A DNA stretch of 64,000 bases. Origin: Podospora pseudoanserina. Taxonomy: Eukaryota > Ascomycota > Sordariomycetes > Sordariales > Podosporaceae. The notes under the pieces are model-generated. The model saw nothing but the letters and a program-made list of their open reading frames with translations, had not been told where the DNA came from and did not search any database. The position numbers and the translations under genes were made by a program. Of the stretch, positions 20,841-33,358 are shown in pieces (the first letter of the stretch is position 1; every line of letters begins with the position of its first letter). Where the stretch lies: NCBI RefSeq assembly GCF_035222485.1, contig NC_085923.1, positions 3,224,001-3,288,000 on the forward strand, written 5' to 3'.

Positions 20841-23474
20841 TGTGCGTCTGGAGAGATATTTATTTTTCCTGCTGGCAAGGCCGGTGGTGATTGACGCAAT
20901 CGGGGCCATCAGTTGTTGAGAGATAAGCGTTTACGCCATCTGCTCGTGTTCTTTGAGCACACTCGGACGACCATGTTTCAGTTACGGCTTCATTCAGCCA
21001 CACAAAAGGTTACCACAACCATGTGAACCATTCATGCTCAAAAATGCTCGTGCCTTGTTACACTGTCCAGCCAAATACGGCGACAGTGGCAGTTGAACCC
21101 TCTCGGGCCCGAATCTGACAGGACTGCACACTTTGTCTTTGACAGCTGTTTTCAAGCCACCATCAAAGTATATAATCAACAATTTCCTTCCACTATCAAT
21201 TTATCTTCTCGAAAAAACAGGACCGGCTATCTAGATGCAACAAATAGTCACGGCACAAACAGTGATGTCTTTTGAGTCTGCTGCCACCTAAACCCATTAG
21301 TTCCTTCTAGTACCTAGGTATGCATCTCCAACACCGCATTTCAGATACAAGAACCCCCCATTCCCATTCCCAACTCCAAAGTCCGATCTTCCCATGCATC
21401 TCAAACCCCAATGTCCCTCCGTCACCTCCTCACGCGCCTGATCAACCATCTCCCTCCCAACCGCCGCCGTGCAAAGTGTGTTGCGAATTGGTGAGAGGGC
21501 AGGGCGGGGAAATGGATACGGTGCAAGGAAATGGGTACGGAGAGGGAAGGGCAAACATGTGATGAAAGGGGAGGGGAAATGTAGTTCCTTCGACAACATG
21601 ACGCATGACATGGAAAGGTCAGGTCCAAAACTATGCTAACGGAACGCAACCACGAAGTGGTGACCGCTTTGATCCAGGATTTACGGCTCCATGGACCTTC
21701 TCTCACGCACAACGGCATTGTGGGTGTGACCACCGCACTCGGTGACGCAATAAGACAATGATGAAAACATAGCAGCTGAAGGAGGGCTTTTAACCCCCTA
21801 AGTCTGAAAGCTGGCTCTCAGTCTGAAGAAGAAGAAGAAGAGAAGAGAGTGATAAATGGAGAGATCGGCCTGGATTTATACACAAGATTTCTGGGACCAT
21901 GGGTGGGAGATGAGTTCGGTCCCAATCTTGTCTGATGAACCGTGTCTCGAGGGTGGATGGGAATGGGAAGGGACGAGGTGGCAAGTGGCCTCATTGTGAA
22001 CGTTGCTTCAAATTGAATGGGACAATGTTGTCCGTCAGTTGATGTCTATGAAAGGAGCCCATATTTTCAAGTGGTATCGGGGTATGAACGGTCATTAGGT
22101 CTACAAGGCCAGAGACTGGCTGCATGGATCGTCATGTGCAACTGTTTATGCATCTGTTTGGAGCTTCATTTGAAGTCTGGTCATTCTCTGTACACAGCAG
22201 CTACATATCATAATATCAAGACACTGTATAGATGCGGCTCCGAATATCTACCCGCAGACAGTCGTCATATTGAGAGTGGACCAGTGCTGTCCGCGATGTC
22301 TCGAGAGTCACTCTATACCTCAAGGTGCCATATGATGTTATGGATGTGATGAATGTATAGACATAATGCTACTTTTGATTACAACTAAGCTTCTTCTGAT
22401 ATTTCAGCTTTGAGTTGGCACCTTCATTGTTCGGTGATCCTTAGACCGTCGAATTCCAGAGAGCCCAAGCATGAATTTCCAGCCGACAAACTTAGATCTC
22501 AGTCTCACTCATACTACGTTTCATAGGTATTTAAGTGTCTTGTTTCTTCAGAATTGGTGTGCATGTTAAGAGAACGCACCATCTAGACAAATTCGTCCAC
22601 CTCAAGATAGCTTACTACATCTGAGCTATGAGCTGTGAGCTATGAGCTATGAGCTATGAGCTGTGAGTTGTGAGCTCTGGTTGTGGAGTGGTCGCGGCAG
22701 TTGAGACCCGCTTCCGAGCAACGTCCCCGCCATTCCAAGTCGACGCCAAGGTGCCAGATGGCCTGTGCGCCGAGGCTTGGCGGGGCGGATGAGATAAGCG
22801 TGCATGGATGCAAGCCACCCTGGTACCCTTGGACCAAGCTTCCGTCCTGTTGGAGAGACAAGCCCGGCGCCTTCACCTAGCGACAAGAGTGCCGTCCGGT
22901 TGACAATGCGCAAGGGCAACCGACAGACAGCCTGACCTCACCAACCTCGACCGAGACACATGGAAGCGCGCCTTGCACTTTCGAATTTGCCCGGCAGATA
23001 GGGGGGAAATTCTAAAGCTCGGGGTCCAAGAAGGTACGCATCTCCAACCTATTCCTGCTGTCCCGCACGGCGAAAGCGGTTGCGTCAGGTTGCGCTGCCT
23101 GGGGGGGTTCTGGGGAAGGTTCACTCACTCACCTCCAGCTCTTTTGCTTTGCTCTGCTTTGCTTTGCTCTCTGCTAAGCTCCCCAATCTCGAAATCAACT
23201 CAACAGCTGGCTGGCTTCTTTAGTCAATGGCATCTGGTATTTAGCTAATGATAATACTTTACGTCTTTTCAGATTACCGTCTTCTCCACGGCCCCGAAAC
23301 ACGACGACTCCCGTCCCGAGACCGGCCATTTGCTCTGTGTCGCCGCCGCACATCGCCGCGTTTGACAAAGCTTCGCTGTCCACCTTTTTCTCTTGAGGCT
23401 GGGACAGTTGACCTCGAGTACGTCGAATCGTGCAGTCTGCTTGCCCGCCAAATCAAGACCCAAGTCTAGCTGCA
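20841..23474. other. Long intergenic region before BLM10
   Basis: No supported coding region in 2.6 kb. A heptamer repeat is noted separately at 22622. From about 23140 a CTTTGCT-rich tract and a possible intron acceptor (TCTTTTCAG near 23272) suggest a spliced 5' UTR for BLM10. Short frames lack domains. Confidence 0.45.
22622..22676. repeat. Imperfect 7-bp tandem repeat (TGAGCTA)n
   Basis: About eight copies of TGAGCTA/TGAGCTG in tandem, each containing the palindrome AGCT. Confidence 0.85.
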
Positions 23475-26400
23475 ATGGACGACTCGTTGGGGCCACCCCC
23501 TGGTGCTTCCTCAGCTTTCCCTGCCTCTGGCGGGGGAGCAGGAGCAGCCTCTCTCGGTTTCGCCGCATTCGACACCATATCGCGTGCGACATCCCCTGGA
23601 GTACCTTGTGCCGACGGCCAGGAAGATGACAAGAAAAGATACCGGCCCCGCACCTTCCAATATTTCCGGCTGCTGCCGTTCGATGTTGAGGACGACGCAC
23701 ACAGAGATGCTGCGCTTCAGGGTATCTTGAAGAACCTCTACATCTCTATCATGGCTGAGGACTTCTCCCCCGGCGCGCTGCACTGGACTCGCGAGCTGCA
23801 AGGGTGGCTGAATCTCAAATTCGAGATGACAAGGGAGCTTCGTGCCAAGCTTACACATCTGTATTATCACCTGGCCCTCGCCCCAGGCCTTGACAGTAAT
23901 ACCGCCGACAGATTTGCGAGAATGGTAGTCACGTTAACTAGGTACGTTCTATCCTCTTGTCACGATGCGGAGACCAAAGCTAATACGGCCGTGATGGTAG
24001 GAAAAAACATTACCTGAAGCCTGGTCAAGATTTGACTCTGGATTGGCGGCCGCTTTGGAAAGAGCTCAAGGCTATGGTCCTCCCTTCTGAAGTTCCACAC
24101 CATCAGGGACAACGCAGACGATCTCACAAACATATCCTGAAGCTCTGCCTCCACGTCAACTCGTATTTCGACCCCAAGGAGCGCGGTGCCATATTGGAAG
24201 AGTTGCTGCCTTTCTTCAGTACATCGGCCATGAGCAATGCCTACATTGTTGTTGGAGCCCTCAACATTCTTGTTCCCACCGGGCCAGCACCGCCGACGGA
24301 CCGGAACTCGCAGCCATCGGACTACGCGCCAACCTTTTTCCACCTCTGGCAGCTTATGACGCGGTCCAAGGCGTTTGACGTGTGCTTCATCGACATCTTC
24401 TCCCGCATGGCGAGAGACTATTTGGGCTGTCGGCATGTTCCATTTACAGAGCACGGCATCTTCACCCGCGAGCAATCAGATGCCATTTTCACGGCTATTT
24501 TGAGGTTAACAGAAATCCCCGTGGGTCAGGCTAATAGTCCATACTCATCACTGGACTACGCCTCAGGTCTCGGCGTGTATCTGGAAAAAGACAAAAAGAA
24601 ATACCCTGTGCCATACATGATTGCGAGATGGATCACCCACTCGCTGTCACCCACGTGCCTCAACCAGGAACCATCCATCTTGACCAACCTGGAAGGCTTG
24701 ATGGAGTCCATCGACACTTTCTTCCACCCCTCCAATCAGGGATCGTGGACTAGTTTCCTCGCGCAGCTTACGTTTTTTCTTACCGACATATTTGTCTCTC
24801 GTTGGAACCGTGAGCAGAGTGGGGAGTTGGACATTCCGGAGGATCGCCGCATCAACGATGCTCTCAAGAAGCGGTTTGTTCTTGCTTTGAAGGAAGTCAC
24901 CTTTATGGGTCTTTTCGGTAAGAGCTCCAAGGTAGTGAATTACTACTATTCGACTCTTCAAGGACTGGCATACCTGGAGCCTGACTTGATCTTGCCAGGC
25001 GCGCTACAACGCTTCTACCCGAGCTTACAGGGCCTGGTGGAAGTGCACCGAACTACATCGAGTTTGTGTGGCCTTCAGATGATTGCCAACATCATGTCCA
25101 AGCACAAAGGTTATCGCTGTCACCTCACGGCTTTGTTGGCACTCGCTCTGCCCGGTATTGATGCCAACGACCTCGGGAAGACACAATACACACTGAACTT
25201 CATTCAGAGTGTCGCCTACAGCATACCATTTGTTCCGTTAGTGAAGGAGGGAGGTATCCGTGACACCAACCTCGCCCAGAGTTGGGTGCAAGGCCAGATG
25301 GAAAGAATGGAGGCCGAGGGACAAGACGTCAAGATCAACTACAACGAGGAGTTGAGTGATGAGGATGAGGCCGAAATTCTGCGCTCTTCTACGGCGGGGT
25401 TGGGCGAGTTTGTGTTGGCACTTTTGGGCAAGGTCTTTGCACTGCTCGAGAATCTACCGGACTCGAGCCACCTACGCACCGGGTCACCTGAGGACAATGT
25501 GATCAACACGCTACCTGCCGCTCTGACGCCCCTTTTCGCCTCTTTGTCGCCCGAGCTATTCGACATGGCTCTGGAGAAACTCGCCAACTTCGTGTCCAGT
25601 CATGTTGTTCACCAAGCGCGGGATGCCATGGCCTGGATTTGCAATGCGCTCTGCAAGGTCAGCGCCGAAAAGACTTTGAAGGTGTTCATCCCAATGTTGA
25701 TCGTCAACATTCGCAACGAGATTGACTACAACGGCGCTGCTTCTGACCGGAGTAGCGGGACTGAGGTCCTCCCCCGCGACCGGGCTCTCGTCTGGCATGT
25801 CAGCATGCTTTCAATGTGCGTTGTGCATGTCGGCGGCGAGGTGCTGAAGTACAAGGACGATCTCTTTGGCATTGCAGAGTACATGCAGGAAAAGTGCCGT
25901 GGGCTCCCCACGATACACATTTCCAACTACATTCATCATCTGCTGCTCAACCTGACCCACACCTACCCCATCGACAATGCGCTTTATGAACCTGATCGCG
26001 TTGCCCACGGCTTGGATGTCGAAGATTGGGGCAGGCCAACCAAACCCTCGGAGCTTACCATCAGGTGGCATCGGCCTTCTCACGATGAGATCTTGTTCGC
26101 CGTTGAGTTGTTCGAGAGTCAAACACGAAGCGCGGCGCAACGGCTCGAGCAGCTCATGAGCGATGACCCCCCTGTCAGCAGAAAGGGAAAGAACAAGGAA
26201 TGGTCCGACGAGCTATCCCGAAGCCTGACTGCTCTTAGGCTGATCATATCAGGCGTTTCGACCCTGTTTGATCCACAAAGGGCCTCTGGCGAGACCAGCA
26301 CCCAGTCTAACGGCAATGGGACCGCAGAGGCTGATGGGGACGCCATGATGGAGGAAGATGACGATCCCCTTGCCGAGGTTGCGGACGACGAGGAGCTCAA

Positions 26401-29400
26401 GAGGCAATTCCATTATCCCGCTGGGTATATTTTGAAGCCCGAGGATCCCATCTACAACCGCATCCACGAACTACGCGAAGATGTTGGGAGGCTGCTCTCC
26501 CGGACACACTATTTTCTGAACGCCAACCAGCAGGATGATGTTGCATGCTTCACGTCCCTCTACGCAACCTATAGAACATGGATCACCGACGTTGGGATCG
26601 AAAGATCAGCACATCCGCTGGAGCGGCTCGTGCGCTTGTACAAGGCCGATATCTCACCTTTCAAGATCAGCGGTCTGCGCAAAGTGTATCCTCGACCGCT
26701 CCTTATCAAGCGTGCGGATGCCTATCAGTTGCAGCGTGTCAAGTACAACTCGGCCTACCGCAAGAAGAGCGAGCTTGACAAGCAACTGCTGCTTGATCTT
26801 GCCGAGTCTTGCACATCGTCGTATGCGGATGTTCGAAGAGTGGCCCAAGGTGCCCAGGACTCGTCCCTCAAAGTCTTGATTGGCGGTCGACCCTTGGTCA
26901 TCCCCGTCATCATGGCGCGACTTCGCAAGGCCCTTGACGAAAACGATCACGACCGGATCAAGGGTGCCATGTACACACTCTTGTTTACCACGCTTCTCAA
27001 GACACTGATGCGGGACTGGAGGTTTGCCCCGGATCTTATGCGCATGTACATCGAAACAGCTGCCGTCGACAAGACCTCTATTCAGAACCTGGGGTCCACT
27101 GCACTCTACCCTCTGCTTGACTTTGGTAAGCCGTTTGAGCGTTTGATCATATTCGACCGCGAGGTTGTGCAGACCATTCGGCCACAGGAGGATTGTTCAG
27201 CAGTCATCAAGCGACGCCACGACTTCATTACAGAGCGTCGCACCAAGGTGGAAGGGAAGAAGGAAGCCCTGGGATTGGAGCTCACGGAAAAGGCCAAGAC
27301 CACCCACTGGAAGATTGCGAGCCGGTGTGCCATCTTTGCGCTCAACTGCTGCCTCCGCTTCGAGACGCTGGCCACCCGGGAGCTGATCGAGCTTGTCGCC
27401 AATGGTACCAACGACCCTCATCCAGGGTTGCGCTCCAACTACCTGTCAGCCTTCTCGGCTATCTTTACCGCCATCGATATCCGAGCAGTTTACAGCCACG
27501 AGTATCGCAACTATTTGATCGAGGAGGAGCACGAGGAAAACAGATATCAGATCCCCGTGCCGACAGATGACCCCAACCTGACAGACAACTTTCTCTCCCA
27601 ATTTGAGAAGTTTGATGGCACCGATTACTTTGTCGACTGTGACTATCCTGGTTGGCTGGTTTGGGGAAAGCAGTTCCCTGTGTCGCGTGCCAACCCCAAG
27701 CCGTTCTTGGCCTATGATGAGGTGGAGGACCGTGTGCGCGTTCAGATCGGCCAGATTATCACCAGGGACTGGTTCAAGAAGTGCTTCGAGTATCTCAAGC
27801 AAGAGCCCAGGGATGCTGGTGTAGATCGGTTCAGGATGCAAAATCTGCTACTGCTCATGAATGTGTTTGACCTGATGCACTACGGCAAGACGGCAGCGAC
27901 ATTCGATGACATTGTGGAGCTGGTGAAGGACGTGTATGGTGATGGCACCGATAAGCACCAACACCGCGCTACGGCTGAAATTCTCGGGGCTTTGCTGTCG
28001 GGCAGCGCTGATGATCCTCGTGAATTTCGGGACCGGGTTTGGAACTTTGCCGCCCCCCTCATGCTCAAGATCATCGCTGATGACTTGACGCCCGATAACC
28101 TCCAGTACTGGATGACCTGTCTTCACATAATTATTGACGGCAAGGATCCACGACGATGCAGGGAGCTGACAGAAGCGCTGTCTTCCTTCCGACTCGACAA
28201 GAACTCCAATGCAGCCTTCAAGGAGTCGAGTAAGGTTCAGCTTGTCGAGTTCATCATCAATGATGCTGGCTGGCACTTCAGGCATGAGAAGCCCATCTTG
28301 GAGGACTTTTTGGCACACATTGACCACCCGTACAAGTCTGTGCGAGAGTCCATTGGCCGTGTCATCGCGACCATCTACCGCACACGGTACCACGAGTCGT
28401 TCAAGAATGTCACCGAGCTTCTCGAGAAGAACAAGGCTGCGTCCTCGATCGGTCTCCGGGCGTACCAACCTACCGAGGAATTCTCGGCCACCATCAAGGA
28501 CGTCTTTGCTCGCCTGGAGAAATGGCGCCACGAGCGGACGGCCGGTCAGCAAACCCCCTCCAGCTACACTTCGGGCTCCAAGACGGTTCTCATTTGGCTT
28601 GACAGCATGCTTTCGTCCCAAGAGTGCATCCAACTCGTCCCATTCTTTCCCGACCCGTTCATTGACCAGCTGCTGCACATGATGGATGTCAAGGAAGATC
28701 CTGAGCTGATGAAGCTCGCTTACCACGTCTATCGCCACCTGCCCAACATCCCTTTCCGATCGGGTGAGGACGACGCGTTCATCGCTGCGCTCATCAGAGT
28801 CGGCAAGACGGCCGTCTCCTGGCATCAACGTTTACGAGCCTTGGTCAACATGCAAGTCGTCTACTTCCGCCGACTCTTTCTCACGCAGCCCGCCCAACGC
28901 CAAATGCTCTTTGACGCAGTGGGGGACATGCTCTCTGACCCCCAGCTCGAAGTCCGGGATTGTGCTTCGGCCACCTTGGCGGGCATGATTCGCTGCTCGC
29001 CCGCCCCGATCCGCAGCCCGATTATTATCCAGCTCAAGGATCGGTTCGAGCTAGAGCTCCAGCTGAATCCTATGCCGAAGAAGAAGACCAAGGTGCCTGG
29101 GACGGACACACCGGTGGACACGCAGAAACAGATTGTCAGGAGACATGCGGCCGTGCTTGGGTTGGGGGCGCTGGTTGAGGCTTTCCCTTACGCGACGCCG
29201 GTGCCCAAGTGGATGCCCGAGGTGTTGGCTCACTTGGCGACAAGGGCGGCCAACGACCCGGGAGTTGTGGGCAAGGCGACCAAGGCGATCTTGGCGGAGT
29301 TCAAGAAGACAAGGCAGGATAGTTGGAGTGTGGACCAGAAGGTAAGCTTATTTTCTTTTCAGTGTTGTTTTGCGTGTGAGAGAAGGATAGCATGGCTGAT

Positions 29401-29475
29401 GGTTGGAAACAGTACTTCACTCCCGAGCAACTCGAAGATTTGGAGGGGGTGTTGTGGAAGAGTTATTTTGCTTAG
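23475..29475 (+). CDS. BLM10: Proteasome activator BLM10 / PA200
   Basis: Large HEAT-repeat protein that caps the 20S proteasome core in nucleus and cytosol and assists ATP-independent degradation and core maturation. Exons are 23475-23941, 24001-29341 and 29413-29475; introns 59 and 71 nt; product 1956 aa, as expected for fungal Blm10. Recognised by overall length and conserved blocks such as YRPRTFQYFRLLPFD near the N-terminus, DFSPGALHWTRELQGWLNLKF, HPGLRSNYLSAF and the C-terminal HAAVLGLGALVEAFPY with VPKWMPEVLAHLA. An acidic low-complexity loop lies near residue 955. The last 21-codon exon ends WKSYFA, whose final three residues occupy the place of the gate-opening HbYX motif, with Phe where Tyr is usual. 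Antisense frames of up to 326 aa are shadows. Confidence 0.95.
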
Positions 29476-30004
29476 AGACAAGACAAAATAGTGAAGGGCA
29501 AGAAAACTCGAACCATGGCTAAGCTGTGAAATAGTACCGAAAGAAGTTGGGTGCATTGCTTGTGAGTTTTTGAGATGTAGGTACTGCTTAGATGAGATAT
29601 TTGGGAATTGTGAGAGATGGGTTTTGTTGTCAGCGATGTAGTGGTTAGAGTTGATTTGGAAGTTTAGAGGAGATGGTATGGATTACAGGGGAGGGATCAG
29701 CTGTGCATCAGATGTGGTACTAGCGAAAATGGAAGACAGATCTTATTATGAGGTGTATCACGAAGAATAGGGTATCTGGTTGTTGTGCGGTGTGTTCCTT
29801 TGGGAAATGTGGCAGAAAAGTGAAGATACTTGGTGTGATGTTGTTAGGTTACCTAGGGAAAAGAAGCCTAGACGGCGGCCGGTTCTACTTTGTGGTTATT
29901 TGTAAAGGGGGTGGTATGTATGGTGATGGGGATTGTGATGATGGAGCTAGAGGCGAAATCAGGGGGTATAAAAAGAGAGAGGCAACCAAAAATCATCAAA
30001 AGAA
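29476..30004. other. Intergenic
   Basis: 3' UTR of BLM10 and spacer to the tRNA. The frame at 29748-30056 runs into the tRNA and is not a gene. Confidence 0.5.
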
Positions 30005-30077
30005 TGATCGACCCAGGGATCGAACCTGGCACCTTTTGTGTGTGAGACAAACGTGATAACCACTACACCAGCCGACC
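30005..30077 (-). tRNA. tRNA-Val (CAC)
   Basis: Minus-strand 73-nt tRNA. Acceptor GGTCGGC pairs with GTCGATC (two G-U pairs) plus discriminator A. The D-arm is GTG...CAC, the anticodon arm TTTGT-CTCACAC-ACAAA gives anticodon CAC, and the T-arm is CCAGG-TTCGATC-CCTGG. No intron. Confidence 0.95.
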
Positions 30078-30555
30078 TTTCATGCTGTTGGGGGGCGAAA
30101 GTTAGGTTCATAATGAGATGCTAAGTGGGTTACATTACCTAGGTACACAGCTGAAGGCAAACTCGGGTCAAATTGGATCAAAAATCTAGCTTAGAAGAAG
30201 TAGTGGGACTAGAACAGTATTCTACAGGTACCACATCTGCATGAGTCTCAGTCATGATTATGTTGAGGCAACCCATGCATTGCTGTGCAATAATAAACTA
30301 TTTCTGAGCTATCAAGTTCATCCGTACATATAAAGCTTGTTAGGTCGCTGATTACTGCATATCGGTTCTCTTAGACGATCGGTGATCTCGCTACGGGTTA
30401 CTCTTATTATATAAACAAATATGGACTCAATTTTCCCCAATATCTCACCGCTCTAAATCAAGCATGCCCCGAATCAGAGCTTTCTTTTTTTTTCTTTTCT
30501 CTACACCGAACAGTCCTCAAAAAAGGGCAATTCACACTCAAAACTCCAAAATTGA
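30078..30555. other. Intergenic
   Basis: AT-richer spacer between the tRNA and the 3' end of the protease-domain gene; contains a CCTAGGTA tract near 30138. The plus-strand frame at 30464-30886 is antisense to that gene. Confidence 0.45.
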
Positions 30556-32554
30556 TCACCAACCTCTAAAATCCGCCATCCCCCCCTCCACCTCCCCATC
30601 ACCATCCCCCTCAAGATTACAAATCACCGACGACCCACAGCTCCCATACCCCGAGTCCCTATCACTCAGAAGCCGCCCCTGCCCCTTCCCCACCCGGAGC
30701 CTATCCCCAGCACTAACATCCCGCTCATACGCCCCCCTAACCACCCCATCCAATTTCATCTCTTTTCCCCTCTCCCTCTCAGCACAATCCGCCAGGGCCA
30801 TCGCCCACGCTGGCGTCTCGCTGATCACAGACCCTGGCTCTGCCCTTGCTGAACCGGCCACAGCTGAGTCGAGATACCGAGAATAGGAGCGGAGAGAATG
30901 TTCTACTAAATCTGCCATTGCGACTAGACAAACAGACGCCAGGCCGGGAATAGTGGCGGTAATTTCGGAGAGGGTGGAATGTAAAGGGATGATGTACCCG
31001 TCGCCGGTGAAGTCTGTCGAGACGAGGTGGCCGTAGACGGTTTTGGAGATGGGGTTTATCACCCAGGCGCCCGAGTCGCCGTTGTCAACTTGCTGAAGTT
31101 CAGTTATACTGACACAAGATGGGGAAAAACCGAAAAAGGGGCTTACCTTGGTAGGTCTCGTCTAGTGTTAGAGTGTAAGCTTGTACAAATCCGTGGTCGG
31201 GGGACAGCATCAGGCCTGCGGGGAGGTGTGATAGAGACCCGTGTTTTACTCCTGTCTGGCTGAGGAGTTCGACTTCTATGGAGGCCATGTCTGGGAAGGT
31301 GGATGGTTCGGCCAGGGCGAGCTCGTCGGCTCGGGCTTTGAAGTGAGAGCGGGCCGATGATTGGAGGCGGAGGTTGGGTTTGAGGTTGGATTTGGTGATT
31401 TCGAAGAGGGCCCAGTCGCGGGGTGGGATTTTGAGGTCTGAGCTACAGGTATTAATGGGCAAAGAAGGGTGGATGAGCTGTCCAAGGAGTGGCTTTTGCG
31501 GTTGGGGCTGTTGGGGGGGTCCTTCTTCCGTCTCGTCTCCTTCCGAGTCCGAGCCGTCATCATCATCCAGCAAACCTTCCAGAGCATGCGCAGCGGTCAT
31601 CCCCACAATTTGAACCTCCCCGTCGTGATTCGTCAGTTTGATCAGTCCCCCGATAGTAGACGCAACAGATTTGCCCCCCGCCGCCCCAAGCCGTATCCCC
31701 TCCCCACACCAAGTCGGCAGCCCCTTATCGTTCACGCTCAGAGCTGACCCCCCCTCCCAAGTCACCCCCACCATCTGTAAAAACCTCTTCTTCGCCGCCT
31801 CCCCCACAATCACCACCTCAAAGTTCGTCACGAACCCATCACCAGGGGAATACAGCTCCCTCACCCCCCGCTCCCTCATCACCCCCTCCAACCCCGCAGT
31901 CTGATCAGTCGACACAAAAATCACAATCGACGGCCTGGCTGTCTCTGCCGTTTTGCCCACCATCATCAACCTCATCGTCAGGACCACCTCCTCCCCGTCC
32001 CTTTTCTTTCTCCTCATCCCACTAGACAGCAAGGAAGACCACTTTTGGGAGCTGGCGACATGTTTCTGCAGCACTCGCTGAATTTCAGGCATGATCTCCC
32101 TGAAGCGGGAAACTGCCTGAAACGAGGGCTCCATGCCCGTGCCACGGAAGATGAGGATGTCATCTCTTCCTGGCAGGGGGCTGCTTTTGATATCTGATGG
32201 CTTGCTTGGCTTGTTGTTGAGGAGGGCACTGAGGAGGGATTTGGGGGGGTGGGAGTCTAGGGAGTCAACAGATTGGAGGCTGGATTGGGTGCCGTAGCCT
32301 GAGTCGGGGAGTTGTTGGTCTTCGGGTTCTAGCTCGAGCTTTTCTGAGTCTGAGTCTGAGGAGTAGTCCGGGTTGTGCCGGCGAGGACGCTGGCGTGGGC
32401 AGTGGTGTGGATGATGACGCTTTTTGGTGCGTGGTGGGGGACAAGCTATTGGTTGGTAGAGGGAGTTTGGTGAGATTTCATGGCGGGAGGCAATGTGAAT
32501 TGGGGAGGGCTGGTGCCCTGGGGCAGGTTGGATGGGGACTGGATTCCGCGACAT
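30556..32554 (-). CDS. Trypsin-like serine protease-domain protein
   Basis: Minus-strand exons 32554-31147 and 31088-30556 (58-nt intron) give 646 aa. A chymotrypsin/trypsin-like triad can be read in order: H323 in VGMTAAHALEG, D380 in IPPRDWALFEI and S475 in DNGDSGAWVIN, followed by TVYGHLVSTD. The first 110 residues are Pro/His/Ser-rich and probably disordered; a DSGYGT motif there recurs as DSGYGSCGSS near the C-terminus. An acidic linker follows the catalytic His. There is no signal peptide, so it is probably intracellular. Related domains occur in uncharacterised fungal proteins. A decayed homologue is at 53430-55509. The neighbour upstream on the same strand is the membrane-anchored protein at 33359. 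Whether it cleaves protein is untested. Confidence 0.8.
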
Positions 32555-33358
32555 GGTCTTTGGTCCTGAAAATACAGGAAAATTGGAGTTTGTTAAGAAT
32601 TATTTCCGAAATTTGAGGCGCGATGTTTTGGGATTAAACACTTTCGAGTTGTTGACCGCTGGAAAAGGGGAGGCCACCTGAGCTCAGGGGCTGAGGTGTA
32701 AGGCATCGAGGCGCAGCTAGTGACCTGCATGGGAGGGTCAGTCTTATGACAGCTTCGCAGCCAATTGAACAACTGGTTCCCTTCAAGCTTTTTAGACAGC
32801 AATCTATCCGGCAGATGCACAAATATGTTTCACGTTGAGTTGTCAACGTCATCTGGAGGGCCACGGCACTTTATTGGGCTCGTTGATGTGTTTGATCAGC
32901 CCACCTTTCGTTGCACTGGGTTGTGGTTGACGAATCCACTTGAACTGCAATCGACTGTGAGAATTATCGCCAAGGGCGGGCATGGGAACATGAAAAATGG
33001 CGCTATTGATGGTCGCTTTGAACGGCTTCGAATTCATCGACAACCAGACTATGACGAGTGGACAACATCTTGCTATATTTTCGTGCTGTAAATCCCATTG
33101 CCTGTGTATTAGCGCAGGATATCAAGTGCGTGAAACATACCTTAGTCATTAGTGTTTCCTCATGTCTATTCAAGCCATTCGACTCCGTTGAAGGTCTCTT
33201 TACTGTATCTAAACTCCCACACTCTCGCAGAGCATATGCCCAGAAACCCCCCAAATACTTCGGTGAATAGGTAAACCCTTCACAGAGAGCATATATCAAG
33301 TTTAGGTAACTTCCTCCCCAGACAGCATAGCATGCCTCGTCGCGATCCAAAGCGTGAC
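32555..33358. other. Intergenic between the protease-domain and membrane-anchored genes
   Basis: About 0.8 kb holding the promoter of the protease-domain gene and the 3' UTR of the gene at 33359. Frames across it have no recognisable product. Confidence 0.45.

Noticed and set aside
27848-28828. 326-aa open frame on the minus strand
   Set aside because: Antisense to the conserved core of BLM10; no domain recognised.
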